The translations under genes and the position numbers were made by a program. Of a stretch of DNA of 64,000 nucleotides, positions 58,501-62,182 are shown in pieces. The notes under the pieces are model-generated. The model had not been told where the DNA came from, ran no database searches, and worked only from the letters and a program-made list of their open reading frames with translations. This DNA comes from Timema cristinae. Lineage: Eukaryota > Arthropoda > Insecta > Phasmatodea > Timematidae. Position 1 is the stretch's first letter; every line of letters begins with the position of its first letter. The stretch is taken from NCBI GenBank assembly GCA_039000515.1, contig JBCFYV010000024.1:14721922-14785921 (forward strand), given 5' to 3'.

Positions 58501-58669
58501 CAGCCATCCCATAAAGTTGAGTACCAAGTTCTCAGGAATCCCTTCATACACAGATGTAATATACTTCCCATGAGTTTTGGATAAATAACTGCATTGGCCT
58601 GGATCTGTATCTCCAGTGCCATATAATAGACTTTCGCTTTCATTGTAAGGAGCCATTGTTGGAAAATAC
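16297..58669 (-). CDS. TMEM63: TMEM63 (OSCA/CSC1-like) channel gene, 14 coding exons
   Basis: The joined coding exons total 2433 nt, about 810 residues, which is the usual length of animal TMEM63. TMEM63/OSCA proteins are membrane cation channels opened by membrane tension or osmotic change. Domain order is complete: an N-terminal membrane helix, a cytosolic segment with QYLSFQRHI, a second helix pair, a cytosolic RRM-like insert ending near AIEYYSEEE and PLGIAFVTL, then the multi-pass pore region with FLTTPAI, LPSLGL, GAFFVNY and [11 protein letters not shown]. Coding exons in order: 58656-58501, 57442-57360, 52512-52378, 47012-46821, 45720-45536, 45055-44975, 41136-41019, 38263-38004, 35804-35657, 34220-34027, 28248-28060, 25209-25073, 20008-19727, 16569-16297. 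All borders seen are GT-AG. Two joins (46821/45720 and 19727/16569) break phase. Confidence 0.93.
16800..17975 (+). mobile_element. LINE fragment (linker and RT N-terminus), split by a SINE
   Basis: The + strand reads [20 protein letters not shown] at about 17027-17086. After the SINE it continues as [12 protein letters not shown]...[20 protein letters not shown]. Non-LTR retrotransposons have this order between the endonuclease and the reverse transcriptase. Frames are broken. It lies in the TMEM63 intron, antisense to the gene. Confidence 0.65.
17403..17722 (-). mobile_element. tRNA-headed SINE, type B
   Basis: On the - strand the head ends in a B-box-like GGGGTTCAATCCCTGG. A body follows that includes CCTCCATTTCATCTCACAAT and CACCCTACCATTACACATTA, and then the same GACCCAAACAGATAGTAAGA-type tail and TAA repeat seen in type A. 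AATAGTTAT occurs on both sides as a possible target duplication. It is closely similar to 48675-48957. Confidence 0.75.
18000..19150 (-). mobile_element. Gypsy-type LTR retrotransposon fragment: integrase region
   Basis: On the - strand, with breaks, it shows [11 protein letters not shown] (first catalytic Asp region), [11 protein letters not shown] (second), and [12 protein letters not shown] (Glu region). The helical tail [20 protein letters not shown] follows, and after it FSVGDQVWVKNYR. This order is typical of the integrase of Gypsy elements. Gag, protease and RT are absent, as are recognisable LTRs. It sits in the TMEM63 intron in the same orientation as the gene. Confidence 0.8.
19727..20008 (-). 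CDS. TMEM63: TMEM63 coding exon (last pore-domain helices)
   Basis: Enters at phase 1 and reads [20 protein letters not shown], a strongly conserved TMEM63 block. Two hydrophobic helices follow ([19 protein letters not shown] and [17 protein letters not shown]). It ends VP plus one base before GTGAGAAC. Confidence 0.96.
20160..20265 (-). repeat. SINE tail fragment sharing the LINE-type 3' end
   Basis: On the - strand it contains GCTATGACAGGCCTAGCAAG, then CGGTAGGGGAAAAATATACGG, then GACCCAGGCCACAGGCTGGA and AACAGTAATGGATG, the same order as the tail of the SINE at 27265-27520. The head is missing. Confidence 0.7.
20270..21655. other. TMEM63 intron part, nothing recognised
   Basis: AT-rich intronic DNA with no supported coding region or repeat edge. 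Confidence 0.5.
21656..23720 (+). mobile_element. LINE fragment: reverse transcriptase to 3' end, interrupted
   Basis: A frame at 21697-22029 reads [17 protein letters not shown], then a Q-G-F block ([10 protein letters not shown]) and VFMDVEK, matching the RT fingers and palm start. A degraded [11 protein letters not shown] (catalytic loop region) follows near 22275, then [14 protein letters not shown]. The 3' end resumes at about 23580 (AGATAACAGAAAGTG, then GGAGGCATTTTACTAAATTA and CCGGCCACAG). It corresponds to the - strand copy at 14660-15410. The stretch 22864-23575 is extra DNA. Confidence 0.75.
22864..23575. mobile_element. Insertion inside the LINE copy
   Basis: Comparison with the sister LINE copy shows about 700 bp of unrelated DNA between GGAAATGTATGGATGTATGTAG and GGATTCAAGAGATTAGCTGA. 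It starts CAGGGGCGAATTCTCC, which resembles a hAT-type end, and its first 350 bp are more GC-rich. A matching right end was not found, so the class is uncertain. Confidence 0.4.
23721..25072. other. TMEM63 intron part with a one-ended MITE relative
   Basis: Mostly unassigned AT-rich intron. At about 24690-24850 a segment starting TTTGGGAGAAGGTACAGGAA and GGTGGATAGAC, then CACACTTTACACTGCTGTCA, parallels the left half of the MITE at 8920-9459. Its right inverted end is missing. Confidence 0.5.
25073..25209 (-). CDS. TMEM63: TMEM63 coding exon (transmembrane segment)
   Basis: Phase 2 in, phase 1 out. It reads [20 protein letters not shown], then [20 protein letters not shown], then PLITPF, aligning with the family block in which FGxxYAWM precedes a helix and C-PxIxPFG. 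The donor is GTGAGCC. Confidence 0.95.
25668..25965. repeat. Large near-perfect hairpin, ~130-nt arms
   Basis: The left arm starts ATTGGTAATAAATAAAATGA (25668) and the right arm ends TTTATTTATTACCAAT (25965). The arms pair along almost their whole length, through CTCAGGAAGTAGTAGTAG and its inverse, leaving a ~30-nt loop. It is intronic in TMEM63, so the pre-mRNA would form a long double strand. It could be a foldback element. GCCCTGATTT occurs just outside on both sides. Confidence 0.85.
26150..27169. mobile_element. piggyBac-like non-autonomous element, TTAA target
   Basis: The ends CCCTGTTAGAGCCA (left) and TGGCACTAAAAGGG (right, inverse CCCTTTTAGTGCCA) match at 12 of 14 positions. TTAA lies immediately outside both (26146-26149 and 27170-27173). 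A short palindrome (GAGCCGATCAGATCGGCTC) sits near the left end. The interior is AT-rich without a transposase frame, so it would have depended on a helper. Confidence 0.82.
27265..27525 (+). mobile_element. tRNA-headed SINE, type E, with LINE-like tail
   Basis: The head has an A-box-like TTAGCTCAGTTGATAATGAG and a B-box-like GGGTTCGATTCTC. The tail GACCCAGGCCACAGGCTGGA and AACAATAATGGATGG matches the 3' ends of the LINE copies at 14660 and 23690 (GGCCACAG-CTGG/GGAA). It is non-coding. Confidence 0.75.
28060..28248 (-). CDS. TMEM63: TMEM63 coding exon (pore-lining helix region)
   Basis: Phase 2 in and phase 2 out. It includes [20 protein letters not shown] then [17 protein letters not shown], ending HLCIA. 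FLPDxGAFFVNYxxxSAFIG is a core TMEM63 signature that lines the pore in family structures. The donor is GTAGGAC. Confidence 0.96.
28370..28560. repeat. Dispersed repeat shared with 4800-4930
   Basis: CAGCTTTTCATAAAGCTTTG and TTGGGTTGAATTAACATAAA, then AAAAATTAATTATGTTAACA, are paralleled in order at 4819-4905. Class unknown. Confidence 0.45.
28561..29770. other. TMEM63 intron part, nothing recognised
   Basis: Several 60-70 codon frames occur, but none resembles a known family and none has splice context consistent with TMEM63. Confidence 0.4.
29774..30127. mobile_element. Probable short hAT-like element
   Basis: TAAGGATGGGTGGGACC on the left and GGATCCGACCCATCTTTA on the right form an imperfect inverted pair, similar to the TAGAGATGGGT ends at 36266. 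ATATAC lies next to both ends as a partial target duplication. Confidence 0.4.
30160..30440 (+). mobile_element. tRNA-headed SINE, type C
   Basis: The head CGACCTCGGTGGTCTTGGGG and TAAGTGCTCGCCTC, then B-box-like GTGGGTTTGAACCCAAC, are followed by a body (CATCCTTCGGAGGGGAAGTA, AAGAACTTCTGGAAGG). The head and early body recur on the - strand at 37745-37890. Confidence 0.7.
31510..33430 (+). mobile_element. LINE RT fragment with an internal 50-bp x 17 minisatellite
   Basis: Broken frames read LYGVLRAVW, then [38 protein letters not shown] (catalytic-loop region), and [12 protein letters not shown]. Then comes a GTRLVGRP motif and, after the repeat array, [14 protein letters not shown] and [12 protein letters not shown], ending in a GATGATGGTGAT-like tail. 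The order is that of an RTE-like non-LTR reverse transcriptase to its C-terminus. It is in the TMEM63 intron, antisense to the gene. Confidence 0.8.
32441..33288 (+). repeat. Minisatellite: 50-bp unit x 17, no indels
   Basis: Seventeen head-to-tail units start GAAGTAAATGGGACAAGACT at 32441 and every 50 bases thereafter. The last unit is short by about 2 bases. Unit base 21 is A or T (order A T A T A A T A A T T T T A A T T). Only a few other private changes occur. The unit comes from the LINE coding region for [12 protein letters not shown]. Near-identity implies recent amplification. Confidence 0.97.
33725..33895. mobile_element. MITE copy with ~35-bp inverted ends
   Basis: GATACAGGAAAGATGGAGAG, AAACATATAAAAGGA at the left is mirrored by TCCTTTTATATGTTTCTATC, CACCTTTCCTGTAC at the right. 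The middle (TTACATTGCTGCCACTGTAC, AAAGAGGTAAT) matches the middle of 8920-9459. It is about 170 bp and non-coding. Confidence 0.75.
34027..34220 (-). CDS. TMEM63: TMEM63 coding exon (two transmembrane helices)
   Basis: It starts [20 protein letters not shown] in phase 0, reads [20 protein letters not shown], then [17 protein letters not shown], and ends at phase 2 before GTACTTT. FPTLLLW, HWTRS and LPSLGL are family landmarks. Its first ~60 nt and its acceptor are the source of the tandem array at 34162-34815. Confidence 0.97.
34162..34815 (-). repeat. Tandem array of TMEM63 splice acceptor plus exon start, ~83 bp x 8
   Basis: Unit starts (ATCAG) fall at 34162, 34245, 34328, 34410, 34493, 34575, 34658 and 34741, with spacing of 82-83. 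The first unit overlaps the real exon. Each other unit carries, on the - strand, TTATTTTAG followed by AGCGCAGTAGTGTCAGAGTT and the rest of the first ~19 codons. Small changes: AGAATAAC for AAAATAAC at 34388, a missing G near 34549, and GTGGCATT near 34783. Reading through from one unit into the next meets a stop. Confidence 0.96.
34816..34914 (-). mobile_element. Type A SINE head fragment next to the array
   Basis: On the - strand, GCCTCTGTGGCATAGTTAGC, then TTGAGCTAGACTGCCGAGGA, then AAGGTTCGAATCTCACTCAG match the SINE head at 8959. The copy stops there, right at the edge of the exon-derived array. Confidence 0.75.
35657..35804 (-). CDS. TMEM63: TMEM63 coding exon (first pore-domain helix)
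   Basis: Phase 2 in. It reads [19 protein letters not shown], then [31 protein letters not shown], and ends in phase 0 before [15 protein letters not shown] is a family landmark. It is too split by introns to appear as a long open frame, but both junctions are clean. Confidence 0.95.
35817..36056 (-). mobile_element. Diverged type A SINE abutting a TMEM63 acceptor
   Basis: On the - strand the tRNA-like head starts near 36056 (GGCGGCATGGTCTAAGGTG). It has B-box-like GGGTTCGAATACTGG, a shared body (AAATGCCTTTCTACTCTCC), and the tail GAACAGGTAGTAAGATGTGG, TGCGGTCATTATTG. The tail lies directly against TTTGCAG of the exon acceptor at 35805. Confidence 0.7.
36266..37695. mobile_element. hAT-like non-autonomous element, perfect 8-bp target duplication
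   Basis: GTATTTTC lies at 36258-36265 and 37696-37703. The element starts TAGAGATGGGTTGAATCC and ends GGCCCATATCTA. Subterminal parts repeat CGAATCC/GGATTCG motifs in opposite orientations near both ends. At 1430 bp without a transposase frame, it is non-autonomous. Confidence 0.8.
37745..37892 (-). mobile_element. Type C SINE head and early body
   Basis: On the - strand it reads CAACCTCGGTGGTCTTGCGG, TAAAATACTCACCTCAGGAG, and GTGGGTTTGAACCCAGC, then a body whose CCTCCGAAGGGGAAG is shared (in another arrangement) with 30160-30440. Confidence 0.6.
38004..38263 (-). CDS. TMEM63: TMEM63 coding exon (end of cytosolic domain)
   Basis: Phase 0 in, phase 2 out. [20 protein letters not shown] then [19 protein letters not shown], a Cys/Ser-rich stretch, and [15 protein letters not shown]. 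It matches the family order A-IEYY, charged helix, GxAFVTF strand and W-V-xAPxPxxIxW, the last part of the RRM-like cytosolic insert. The in-frame ATG at 38272 is intronic and not a start. Confidence 0.97.
38696..39999. mobile_element. Probable hAT-like element with TAGGGATGTGCGA-type ends
   Basis: Left end TAAGGGTGTGCGAAG; the right end, read inverted, is TAGGGATGTGCGAGAAC. TTCGAAG/CTCGAAG motifs repeat near the left end. The adjacent 8-mers do not match, so the pairing of these two ends is uncertain. Confidence 0.4.
39226..39348 (-). repeat. Tandem duplicate of a SINE/LINE tail, ~60 bp x 2
   Basis: Two adjacent copies contain GTACATCCATTTATGTTTCC and AGCTTATGGCCTGGGTCAGT, then TTGGATAAAGTAAA. 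They are the inverse of the tail of the type E SINE at 27265-27525. Confidence 0.8.
40058..40212 (+). mobile_element. Type B SINE, 3' part
   Basis: GGTTCAGATTCCACGTTAAA, CTGTAGGTCCTTCATTTCAT, CACCCTACCATTACACATTA, then CGTATAACCCGAACGGGTAG and a TAA repeat match the inverse of 48675-48800. The head is absent. TACTCTT occurs on both sides. Confidence 0.75.
40213..41018. other. TMEM63 intron part, nothing recognised
   Basis: AT-rich intron without identifiable repeats or coding signals. Confidence 0.5.
41019..41136 (-). CDS. TMEM63: TMEM63 coding exon (Cys-rich cytosolic segment)
   Basis: Phase 2 in, phase 0 out. It reads [20 protein letters not shown], then [20 protein letters not shown] before GTACGTAG. 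It aligns with the KLYFTN...PKPCGHLCCC part of vertebrate TMEM63B. The clustered cysteines are a family feature. Joining to VDAIEYY of the next exon is seamless. Confidence 0.93.
42085..42604 (+). pseudogene. Decayed Myb/SANT-like DNA-binding gene
   Basis: From ATGGAAGGTAAGATTAAGCT, broken frames read NFTNKKFIV, then [11 protein letters not shown], then [21 protein letters not shown] final 77-codon frame holds [20 protein letters not shown]. Myb/SANT-like proteins of insects, many tied to Harbinger transposons, show the same order: a KxxTxKEKDxxW core, LKxKYxNxK, and a late I-ELLGA...FDSDAP block. Stops and frame changes show it is dead. Confidence 0.5.
43450..44500 (+). mobile_element. Penelope-like element remnant with GIY-YIG-type region
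   Basis: The frame at about 44302-44440 reads [15 protein letters not shown], then [14 protein letters not shown]. Penelope-type GIY-YIG ends have C-T-NxIYxLxC followed by a YIGET-type block and L-RxxxH. The YIGET block is lost here. The upstream part at 43500-43760 is compatible but too decayed to assign. Confidence 0.45.
44000..44235 (+). repeat. LINE-type 3' tail (AAATCGGCCCAGTAGTTTTT)
   Basis: AAATCGGCCCAGTAGTTTTT then GAGTTTATTCATTACAAAC, AAATCTTTCCTGTTTATAAT and ATTAGTATAGATT form a 3' tail that I recognise as widespread in insect genomes, from short retroposed fragments. No coding part accompanies it. Confidence 0.6.
44975..45055 (-). CDS. TMEM63: TMEM63 coding exon (RRM-like insert, first part)
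   Basis: An 81-nt exon, phase 2 in and phase 2 out, reading [20 protein letters not shown] then SVLDKE. It aligns with the EAYPxCxVxxxxxxYNVARL part of the family. The donor is GTGAGTAG and the acceptor is CATGTTACAG. Confidence 0.94.
45220..45475 (-). mobile_element. Strongly diverged type A SINE
   Basis: CCTTACTATCTGTTTGGTGA, then TGCATGGAAGTAAATTGGGA, AACCATTTAGGAATAGTTCT and CCTCAGCACTTCTGGCAGGG keep the order of the SINE copy at 35817-36056. It lies between two TMEM63 exons. Confidence 0.5.
45536..45720 (-). CDS. TMEM63: TMEM63 coding exon (helix 2 and start of cytosolic domain)
   Basis: Reads [40 protein letters not shown], then [20 protein letters not shown]. The LWLH helix followed by MRRH and TLFINGI is conserved in TMEM63. 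The frame begins in phase 0 at the acceptor TTTGTTTCAG, while the previous exon ends in phase 2, so one base or a tiny exon is unaccounted for. Confidence 0.93.
45844..46263. mobile_element. pogo/Tigger-like MITE, TA target
   Basis: Left CAGTAAAACCCTGTCATTCT and right (inverted) CAGTGGAACCTTGTTAATTC form a terminal pair, with TA directly outside each end (45842-45843, 46264-46265). GGTGGTCTGAAAT and AATTTTTGCTAATCCGAAC are subterminal. 420 bp, non-coding. Confidence 0.7.
46821..47012 (-). CDS. TMEM63: TMEM63 coding exon (QRHI segment, helix 1)
   Basis: Phase 2 in (completing Lys). It reads [63 protein letters not shown]. CGxDAVxYLxFQRHI, VLPVNF and FGRTT-NL are family landmarks. The donor is GTGAGAAT, leaving phase 2. 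Confidence 0.96.
47090..47395 (-). mobile_element. Two type A SINE pieces, adjacent
   Basis: TCTTACTACCTGTTTTAGTT and CATGGAGGGAGAGTGGAAAG, GGGAAAAACCACCCTCAATAC (47105-47260) are a body without head. At about 47283 a second tail starts CACCGAGTCTTACTACCCGT and runs to a head with GGTTTGAATCTCGG (inverse) and a decayed A-box region. One interpretation is a SINE inserted into another. Confidence 0.55.
47533..47982. mobile_element. hAT-like MITE, TAGGAGTGTGCGAA ends
   Basis: TAGGAGTGTGCGAAG on the left pairs with inverted right end TATGAGTGTGTGAAA. The flanking 8-mers CTTAGTTG (47525-47532) and CTTAGGGG (47983-47990) match at 6 of 8. 450 bp, no ORF. Confidence 0.6.
48675..48957 (-). mobile_element. 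tRNA-headed SINE, type B
   Basis: On the - strand the head begins GGTGACCTGGTGGTCTAGGA, followed by B-box-like GGGGTTCAATCCTTGG. The body matches 17403-17722 along its length, and the tail reads GACCCGGACGGGTAGTAAGA, CGCTGGTGC, then AAT repeats. It is the best-preserved type B copy. Confidence 0.82.
48958..50900. other. TMEM63 intron part with one Tigger-like end
   Basis: Mostly unassigned AT-rich DNA. TACAGTATACCCTCAAACAT then CCGACCTCTGAATATCCG at 49950-49985 looks like a pogo/Tigger terminal repeat, but no partner end was found. Confidence 0.4.
50900..52130. other. Unassigned moderately complex intron segment
   Basis: Less AT-rich than its neighbours, suggesting an unidentified mobile element. 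It contains the short tandem repeat at 51383-51570 and a 102-codon frame (51818-52126) with no family resemblance. No terminal repeats were found. Confidence 0.35.
51383..51570. repeat. Imperfect ~75-bp tandem repeat, about 2.5 copies
   Basis: The series TCTGACTAAAACAGAAAGTC / TCTGACTAAAACAGCAAGTC / CTTGACTACTACAACAAGTT is each time followed by TGAAGGACTT and a CTxCTTCGxCTxACAG-like stretch. Confidence 0.75.
52378..52512 (-). CDS. TMEM63: TMEM63 coding exon (cytosolic segment)
   Basis: Phase 2 in and out. It reads [44 protein letters not shown] and completes Lys across the next junction to give FRIKDE. It aligns with the family block ending GFCSWLTAIFRIKDDE. Acceptor CATTTCAG, donor GTATGTATT. 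Confidence 0.95.
53580..53880. repeat. Dispersed repeat of unknown class, copy 2
   Basis: GTTTTTATAGGGTATCCCCC then AAGAGGTTTTTGGAATTAT and CCAACCCTAAAATTAAGGGT mirror 7520-7600 in order and spacing. Confidence 0.55.
53880..54330 (+). mobile_element. Possible Gypsy integrase C-terminal fragment
   Basis: The frame at 53885 reads [20 protein letters not shown], which resembles the Y-V-x-G...RHVDHL block that closes the integrase of many Gypsy elements. The following frames (to 54147) are GC-richer but unrecognised. Placement before the RT block at 54930 means it is probably a separate copy. Confidence 0.35.
54930..56420 (+). mobile_element. Gypsy-type retrotransposon pol fragment: RT, RNase H, integrase
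   Basis: In order along the + strand, with breaks: [20 protein letters not shown] (RT active-site strand, altered), a tether and RNase H frame at 55397-55825 ([18 protein letters not shown] and [14 protein letters not shown]), and an integrase zinc-binding part ([17 protein letters not shown]). Remnants of the integrase core reach [10 protein letters not shown] at about 56390. No LTRs were recognised. It is antisense to TMEM63 and inactive. Confidence 0.82.
56421..57359. other. TMEM63 intron part, nothing recognised
   Basis: AT-rich, with a possible decayed SINE tail at 56650 (CATCTTACTAACTGCTCAGG then TTATATGG). Confidence 0.45.
57360..57442 (-). CDS. TMEM63: TMEM63 coding exon (end of N-terminal helix)
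   Basis: Phase 0 in, phase 2 out. [20 protein letters not shown] then LVQKNEEK. It aligns with LLFLFSILRKVAWDYGRLAL of vertebrate TMEM63B. Acceptor CATTCCAG, donor GTAAGTGA. Confidence 0.95.
57632..57965 (+). mobile_element. tRNA-headed SINE-like element, type D
   Basis: The head has ATAGTGGTCAGCATACTTGG (A-box-like) and TTCCGGTTTCGATTCCCGG (B-box-like). The body holds GGTTAAGAGTTGCCACTGAT, GGTGTCCCCTGGCGGGCAAC, and ends near GTTATATAGCCCACACATGC. No second copy or target duplication was found here. Confidence 0.6.
58195..58368. mobile_element. Two SINE tail pieces in opposite orientation
   Basis: GTCTTAGTACCCGTTTGGGT at about 58206 and CGTATAACTCGAATGGGTAG, TAAGACGCGGTGCTAAGTAT at about 58318 are both the shared tail of types A and B, read from opposite strands. 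No heads remain. Confidence 0.6.
58501..58669 (-). CDS. TMEM63: TMEM63 exon with start codon
   Basis: Acceptor AGTTTTAG, then 13 nt of 5' UTR (GTATTTTCCAACA) and ATG at 58656. The protein begins [50 protein letters not shown], before GTAAGTGA in phase 0. The C-Y motif, GIP and NF correspond to YCYSARI...QGLPFG...LDFM in vertebrates. The first ATG after the acceptor is taken as the start. The upstream non-coding exon was not found. Confidence 0.9.
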
Positions 58670-59054
58670 CTAAAACTGTAATATAGTTTATTTTGATAAC
58701 TAGATATAAAAACTACTTTGAAAGCAAAAACATAAATGAGTTTATTGTATCAAAGTTGTTAAAAATAATAATTATGGCAATGGAGAATATTTTAGCTGAC
58801 AAACTCATATTATAGCAAAGTATTGTGTTCTTATAGTAAGTTTTATTGTTAGTTTTGATTGCTGTAGATATTTTAGAAAAAAAGTGGAAAATATGTAAAG
58901 AATAAATACCAACAGAAACATTAACCTTCACACAAAAACATCTTATTAAATGATTATTGTTATCTTTTGGAAGCAAAACCTTACAGCTATTTAACATTTA
59001 AATACTGTGGACACCCTCAAAATAGTAAATATTGAGCATAAAAACAAAATTATC
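58670..59054 (-). other. TMEM63 first intron or 5' flank
   Basis: Upstream of the acceptor of the start-codon exon. AT-rich and without a recognised promoter or exon. Confidence 0.45.
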
Positions 59055-59056
59055 TA

Positions 59057-59680
59057 CAGTGGATTCTGGCTAATTGGAACAAATTTTAAGAACAAAACAA
59101 ATATTGTATTTATCTGAATTATTTCTGCTTATTTGGGGCAGTGAAAGTCTCGATTGAACAGCACAAACGGTATGTAGATGAGGTCCATGTTTAACATAGA
59201 GATTATGTGGGCAGCAGTTGAATCGTTTATTGCAAAGTAGGATGGTTGTATTGCCCTTGTTCTATCTCTTGGTAATCGTATTCAGATAGAGATTATGCAT
59301 GCAGTATACAATTGTGTACTAATCACACTAGATACTGTATTTAATTTTGTATACATCCTAAGGGTTAACATAAATTAAAAACGTACCAAACAGTGCACTG
59401 ATCTTGTTTGTGGTTTCAGTACAAGATTTCATGTAAATATTTGTAACTTTCTGAGGCAATGATTGTAGTCCTTTAAAAGCCTTAAGAGTCCTGCACCGAT
59501 TTTGTTCCATTGTAGTCCATGAAGAGAACGTGTTAGGGTACACTTTATAATTGTTTTTAAAGGAATAACCCCTAAGCAATATGTAACCTTTGCTTGATAC
59601 AGACATTAGTATGTAATGTATCTTGAAGCAGCCGCTTAATTAAGCCAAAGTGATCTTGTCTCAATAACTGGAATCCACTG
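59057..59680. mobile_element. pogo/Tigger-like element, TA target
   Basis: Left CAGTGGATTCTGGCTAATTG and right (inverted) CAGTGGATTCCAGTTATTGA form terminal repeats with TA outside both (59055-59056, 59681-59682). The 624-bp interior has an 82-codon - strand frame with no clear transposase motif. It is non-autonomous. Confidence 0.78.
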
Positions 59681-59682
59681 TA

Positions 59683-60345
59683 CTAATAATAGACTAAGAG
59701 AGGTTTGAATATGTCTTTTCTGCAAACATTTTGACCATGTTGATATATATTTCAAAATAAGAAAAACATATACCTTCATAATGAACAAAGCTTTTTCTGG
59801 CAAAGTGAACAAAACTAAATATACTAAATAAAATAAATAACAAACTATTAAAAAACACCCCCTGTTGATGGTTTTACATGTAATTATAATTTTTTCTAAG
59901 GGAACAATAGTAACATAGTGAATACTGTAAGGAGTTAATTTATGTAAAGGGATTGCAGTAACATAATAATCAAAGTATATTTATGTAAAGAAAATAAAGC
60001 AGCTGAACATGACATCTAATGAGCTAATGCACTCTATGAGGCAGTAAACCAAGTTACCACCAATCCAAGACAATTTTGTCAAAGAGGGTACTCTGAAGAC
60101 CAAATGATAATTTGTTTCTCTTTTGCATGGCTTTAAATTTATTATCGCCACTATTATAAAGTTTTGAAACACAAATAAGTTTGGCAACTCCTTTTAAGTT
60201 AATTATGTGTTTTTTGTTTCATATTGATCACTTTTCAATAAATTCAGAGTCCTCTTAAATAATGGCTTGGCAATTTTAATATAATGGAGTAAATAAACAA
60301 GTATTATATTGTTAGTTACGTATAGTCGCACCTGAATATTATATC
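59683..60345. other. Upstream region of TMEM63, nothing recognised
   Basis: AT-rich, no supported features. Confidence 0.45.
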
Positions 60346-60349
60346 CATT

Positions 60350-60584
60350 AAATTGAAAAATGACACCTTGACACAGGAATTGAACCCTGGACCTTTGGTT
60401 TAGTACAGCAATGCTCCTACCACTGAACTAACCAGGAGTCGTCCCATGTACAGAGTCATTCTTCACTCATATTTTAAAGCAGAGTTTGTGATGAATAAAT
60501 GGACAACTCAGTGGTAAGAACATTGGCGTAATAAGCCAAAGGTCTCGGGTTCGATTCTCATGTCCAGGTGTCATTTTTCAATTT
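60350..60584. repeat. Foldback element with tRNA-like terminal inverted repeats
   Basis: AAATTGAAAAATGACACCTT at 60350 is mirrored by GGTGTCATTTTTCAATTT ending at 60584. About 85 bp at each end pair, including TCAGTGGTAAGAACATTGGC and GGGTTCGATTCTC on the right (A-box- and B-box-like) and their inverse on the left. A centre of about 65 bp contains CATATTTTAAAGCAGAGTTT. It is the cleanest copy of the family. Confidence 0.8.
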
Positions 60585-60779
60585 ATATATTATGTTTTAG
60601 ATGTGGCTATAATTGTACTTAATAATGATAGTATATTGTCTATTTACTCCATCATGATATGCACATTCGTACAATTTTAATTGCATTATTGGCAGCATAA
60701 AGTCCTTCCGAGTCGATGGTGACTGTGTTATCCAAGAGGATATTAAATGAGTGATCATATGTGACTGACAATTTCTGCC

Positions 60780-60935
60780 CGTCGATCACAGACTCTGCCT
60801 TAAAATATGAATGAAAAATGACTGTTGGCACATGACAACTGCTAGATAGCTCAGTACTAAGAGCATTGGTGTACTAAACAAAAAGGTCCCTGGTTTTATT
60901 CCCGTGTCCAGATGTATTTTTTCAATTTAAAGAAA
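60780..60935 (+). repeat. Third, one-armed copy of the tRNA-like foldback family
   Basis: CAGACTCTGCCTTAAAATAT (inverse of the centre of the other copies), then TAGCTCAGTACTAAGAGCAT, GGTGTACTAAACAAAAAGGT, TTTTATTCCCGTGTCCAGAT and TTTTTTCAATTT. The left arm is missing. Confidence 0.65.
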
Positions 60936-61299
60936 ATTTTAATTTTGTGTATTATAGTAGTATCATGCATTAAAAATACTGTATGAAATAAACATATATA
61001 ATCTGATTAAAACATAATAATATAAAATTTGTACATACTTTAGATCTGGCTGAAAATACATCTCTTTCAATAAAGTATTACAAAATAATGTAAATGTATT
61101 TAATGAAGTAGTGTCATGTTGTCCAATTTAAACAATATTGACCATTTCATTTGATTCCATCACCACCTGAAATCCACATTAATCTGGTGCATTTAAAGTG
61201 AAACAAAACTTTACTTTGTTTAGTCATACCATAATCTGTTGGTGTTTCCTCTAGAGGTACAGTTATAGATGATTCAAATACACACTCTAGAGTAAATTA

Positions 61300-61818
61300 A
61301 AATGTTGCAGGGATTTGAGGGACCAGTTACAAGAGAATTTATAAATGGGAGAGAAATGGTTAAGAGCACTTTAGTCAATTTTTCTGAACAAAATGAAAGT
61401 AAAGTGAAGAGATTAAATATTTGAGGAGTCTTATTTAATAACATTATTTTCGATGGAGTAGGTATGTTAAATTTATTAGGACGAACGCTGTTAGGGCACT
61501 AAATGTAATGAGAACTTGGAGGGTAATTATGGTGAAAGAAAAAACTTTTATAACTATGGTGAGGCCCGTTGAAGCCGGTTTCTGTGTCTGAGGGTCATAC
61601 CAAGAGTAAGATGTACAGGAGTTGGTTCTGAGGCGTGTGTTTGGGAGAGTAGAGCGAAGTTTACAGGGGAGGGGAGAAAGAGCCACATCACAGCCATTCA
61701 GAAATGTTGCAAGAGCATAATTTAGAAAAAAAAAGGGAAAAGGGAACAGATGCACACAATGTTCAGGGTTGTGAGAGGGGAAGAGTGTTCCGGCGAAGTT
61801 GGAGATTGGGAATTTAAA

Positions 61819-61849
<31 letters not shown>

Positions 61850-62135
61850 TTGGAGAGGAAGAGGAACATAATTGGAAATTGGAAAAGGACAGTGATGAAA
61901 TGGAGTGGCTTGAGAGGAGAAGTAGTGGCCATGAAAATCTTGTCTATATTTAAGGGGAGAATATAAAGGTAGTCATCTTTCCAAAAAACAAAGGGTCAGT
62001 TGTGAGTTAAAAGTATCCTGCCCCAAAGCAAAGGGTCAATTATTGTAAGTGAAAATCTCAATTCAATTATGGTAATTGGTAGGGCATGTCCTGTAATTGA
62101 GGAAGATTGGGAGATGTTTATACTCAGATGGAAGC

Positions 62136-62180
<45 letters not shown>

Positions 62181-62182
62181 AG
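61300..62182 (+). mobile_element. LINE 3' fragment with GAT-repeat tail
   Basis: Broken frames read RWSRYVKFIRTNAVRALNVM then TFITMVRPVEAG and LVLRRVFGR, resembling the RT thumb region of non-LTR elements. The 3' end runs GGAAGCGATGATGATGATGA, as in RTE-like elements. An AT microsatellite (61828-61851) interrupts it. The 162-codon - strand frame here is antisense and not a gene. Confidence 0.6.
62138..62180. repeat. (GAT)n microsatellite, LINE tail
   Basis: Fourteen consecutive GAT units close the LINE fragment, in the position where such elements carry a simple-repeat tail. Confidence 0.9.

Noticed and set aside
61444..61932. 162-codon - strand frame, the longest in the region
   Set aside because: Antisense to a LINE fragment and passes through an AT microsatellite. 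Low-complexity hydrophobic product.
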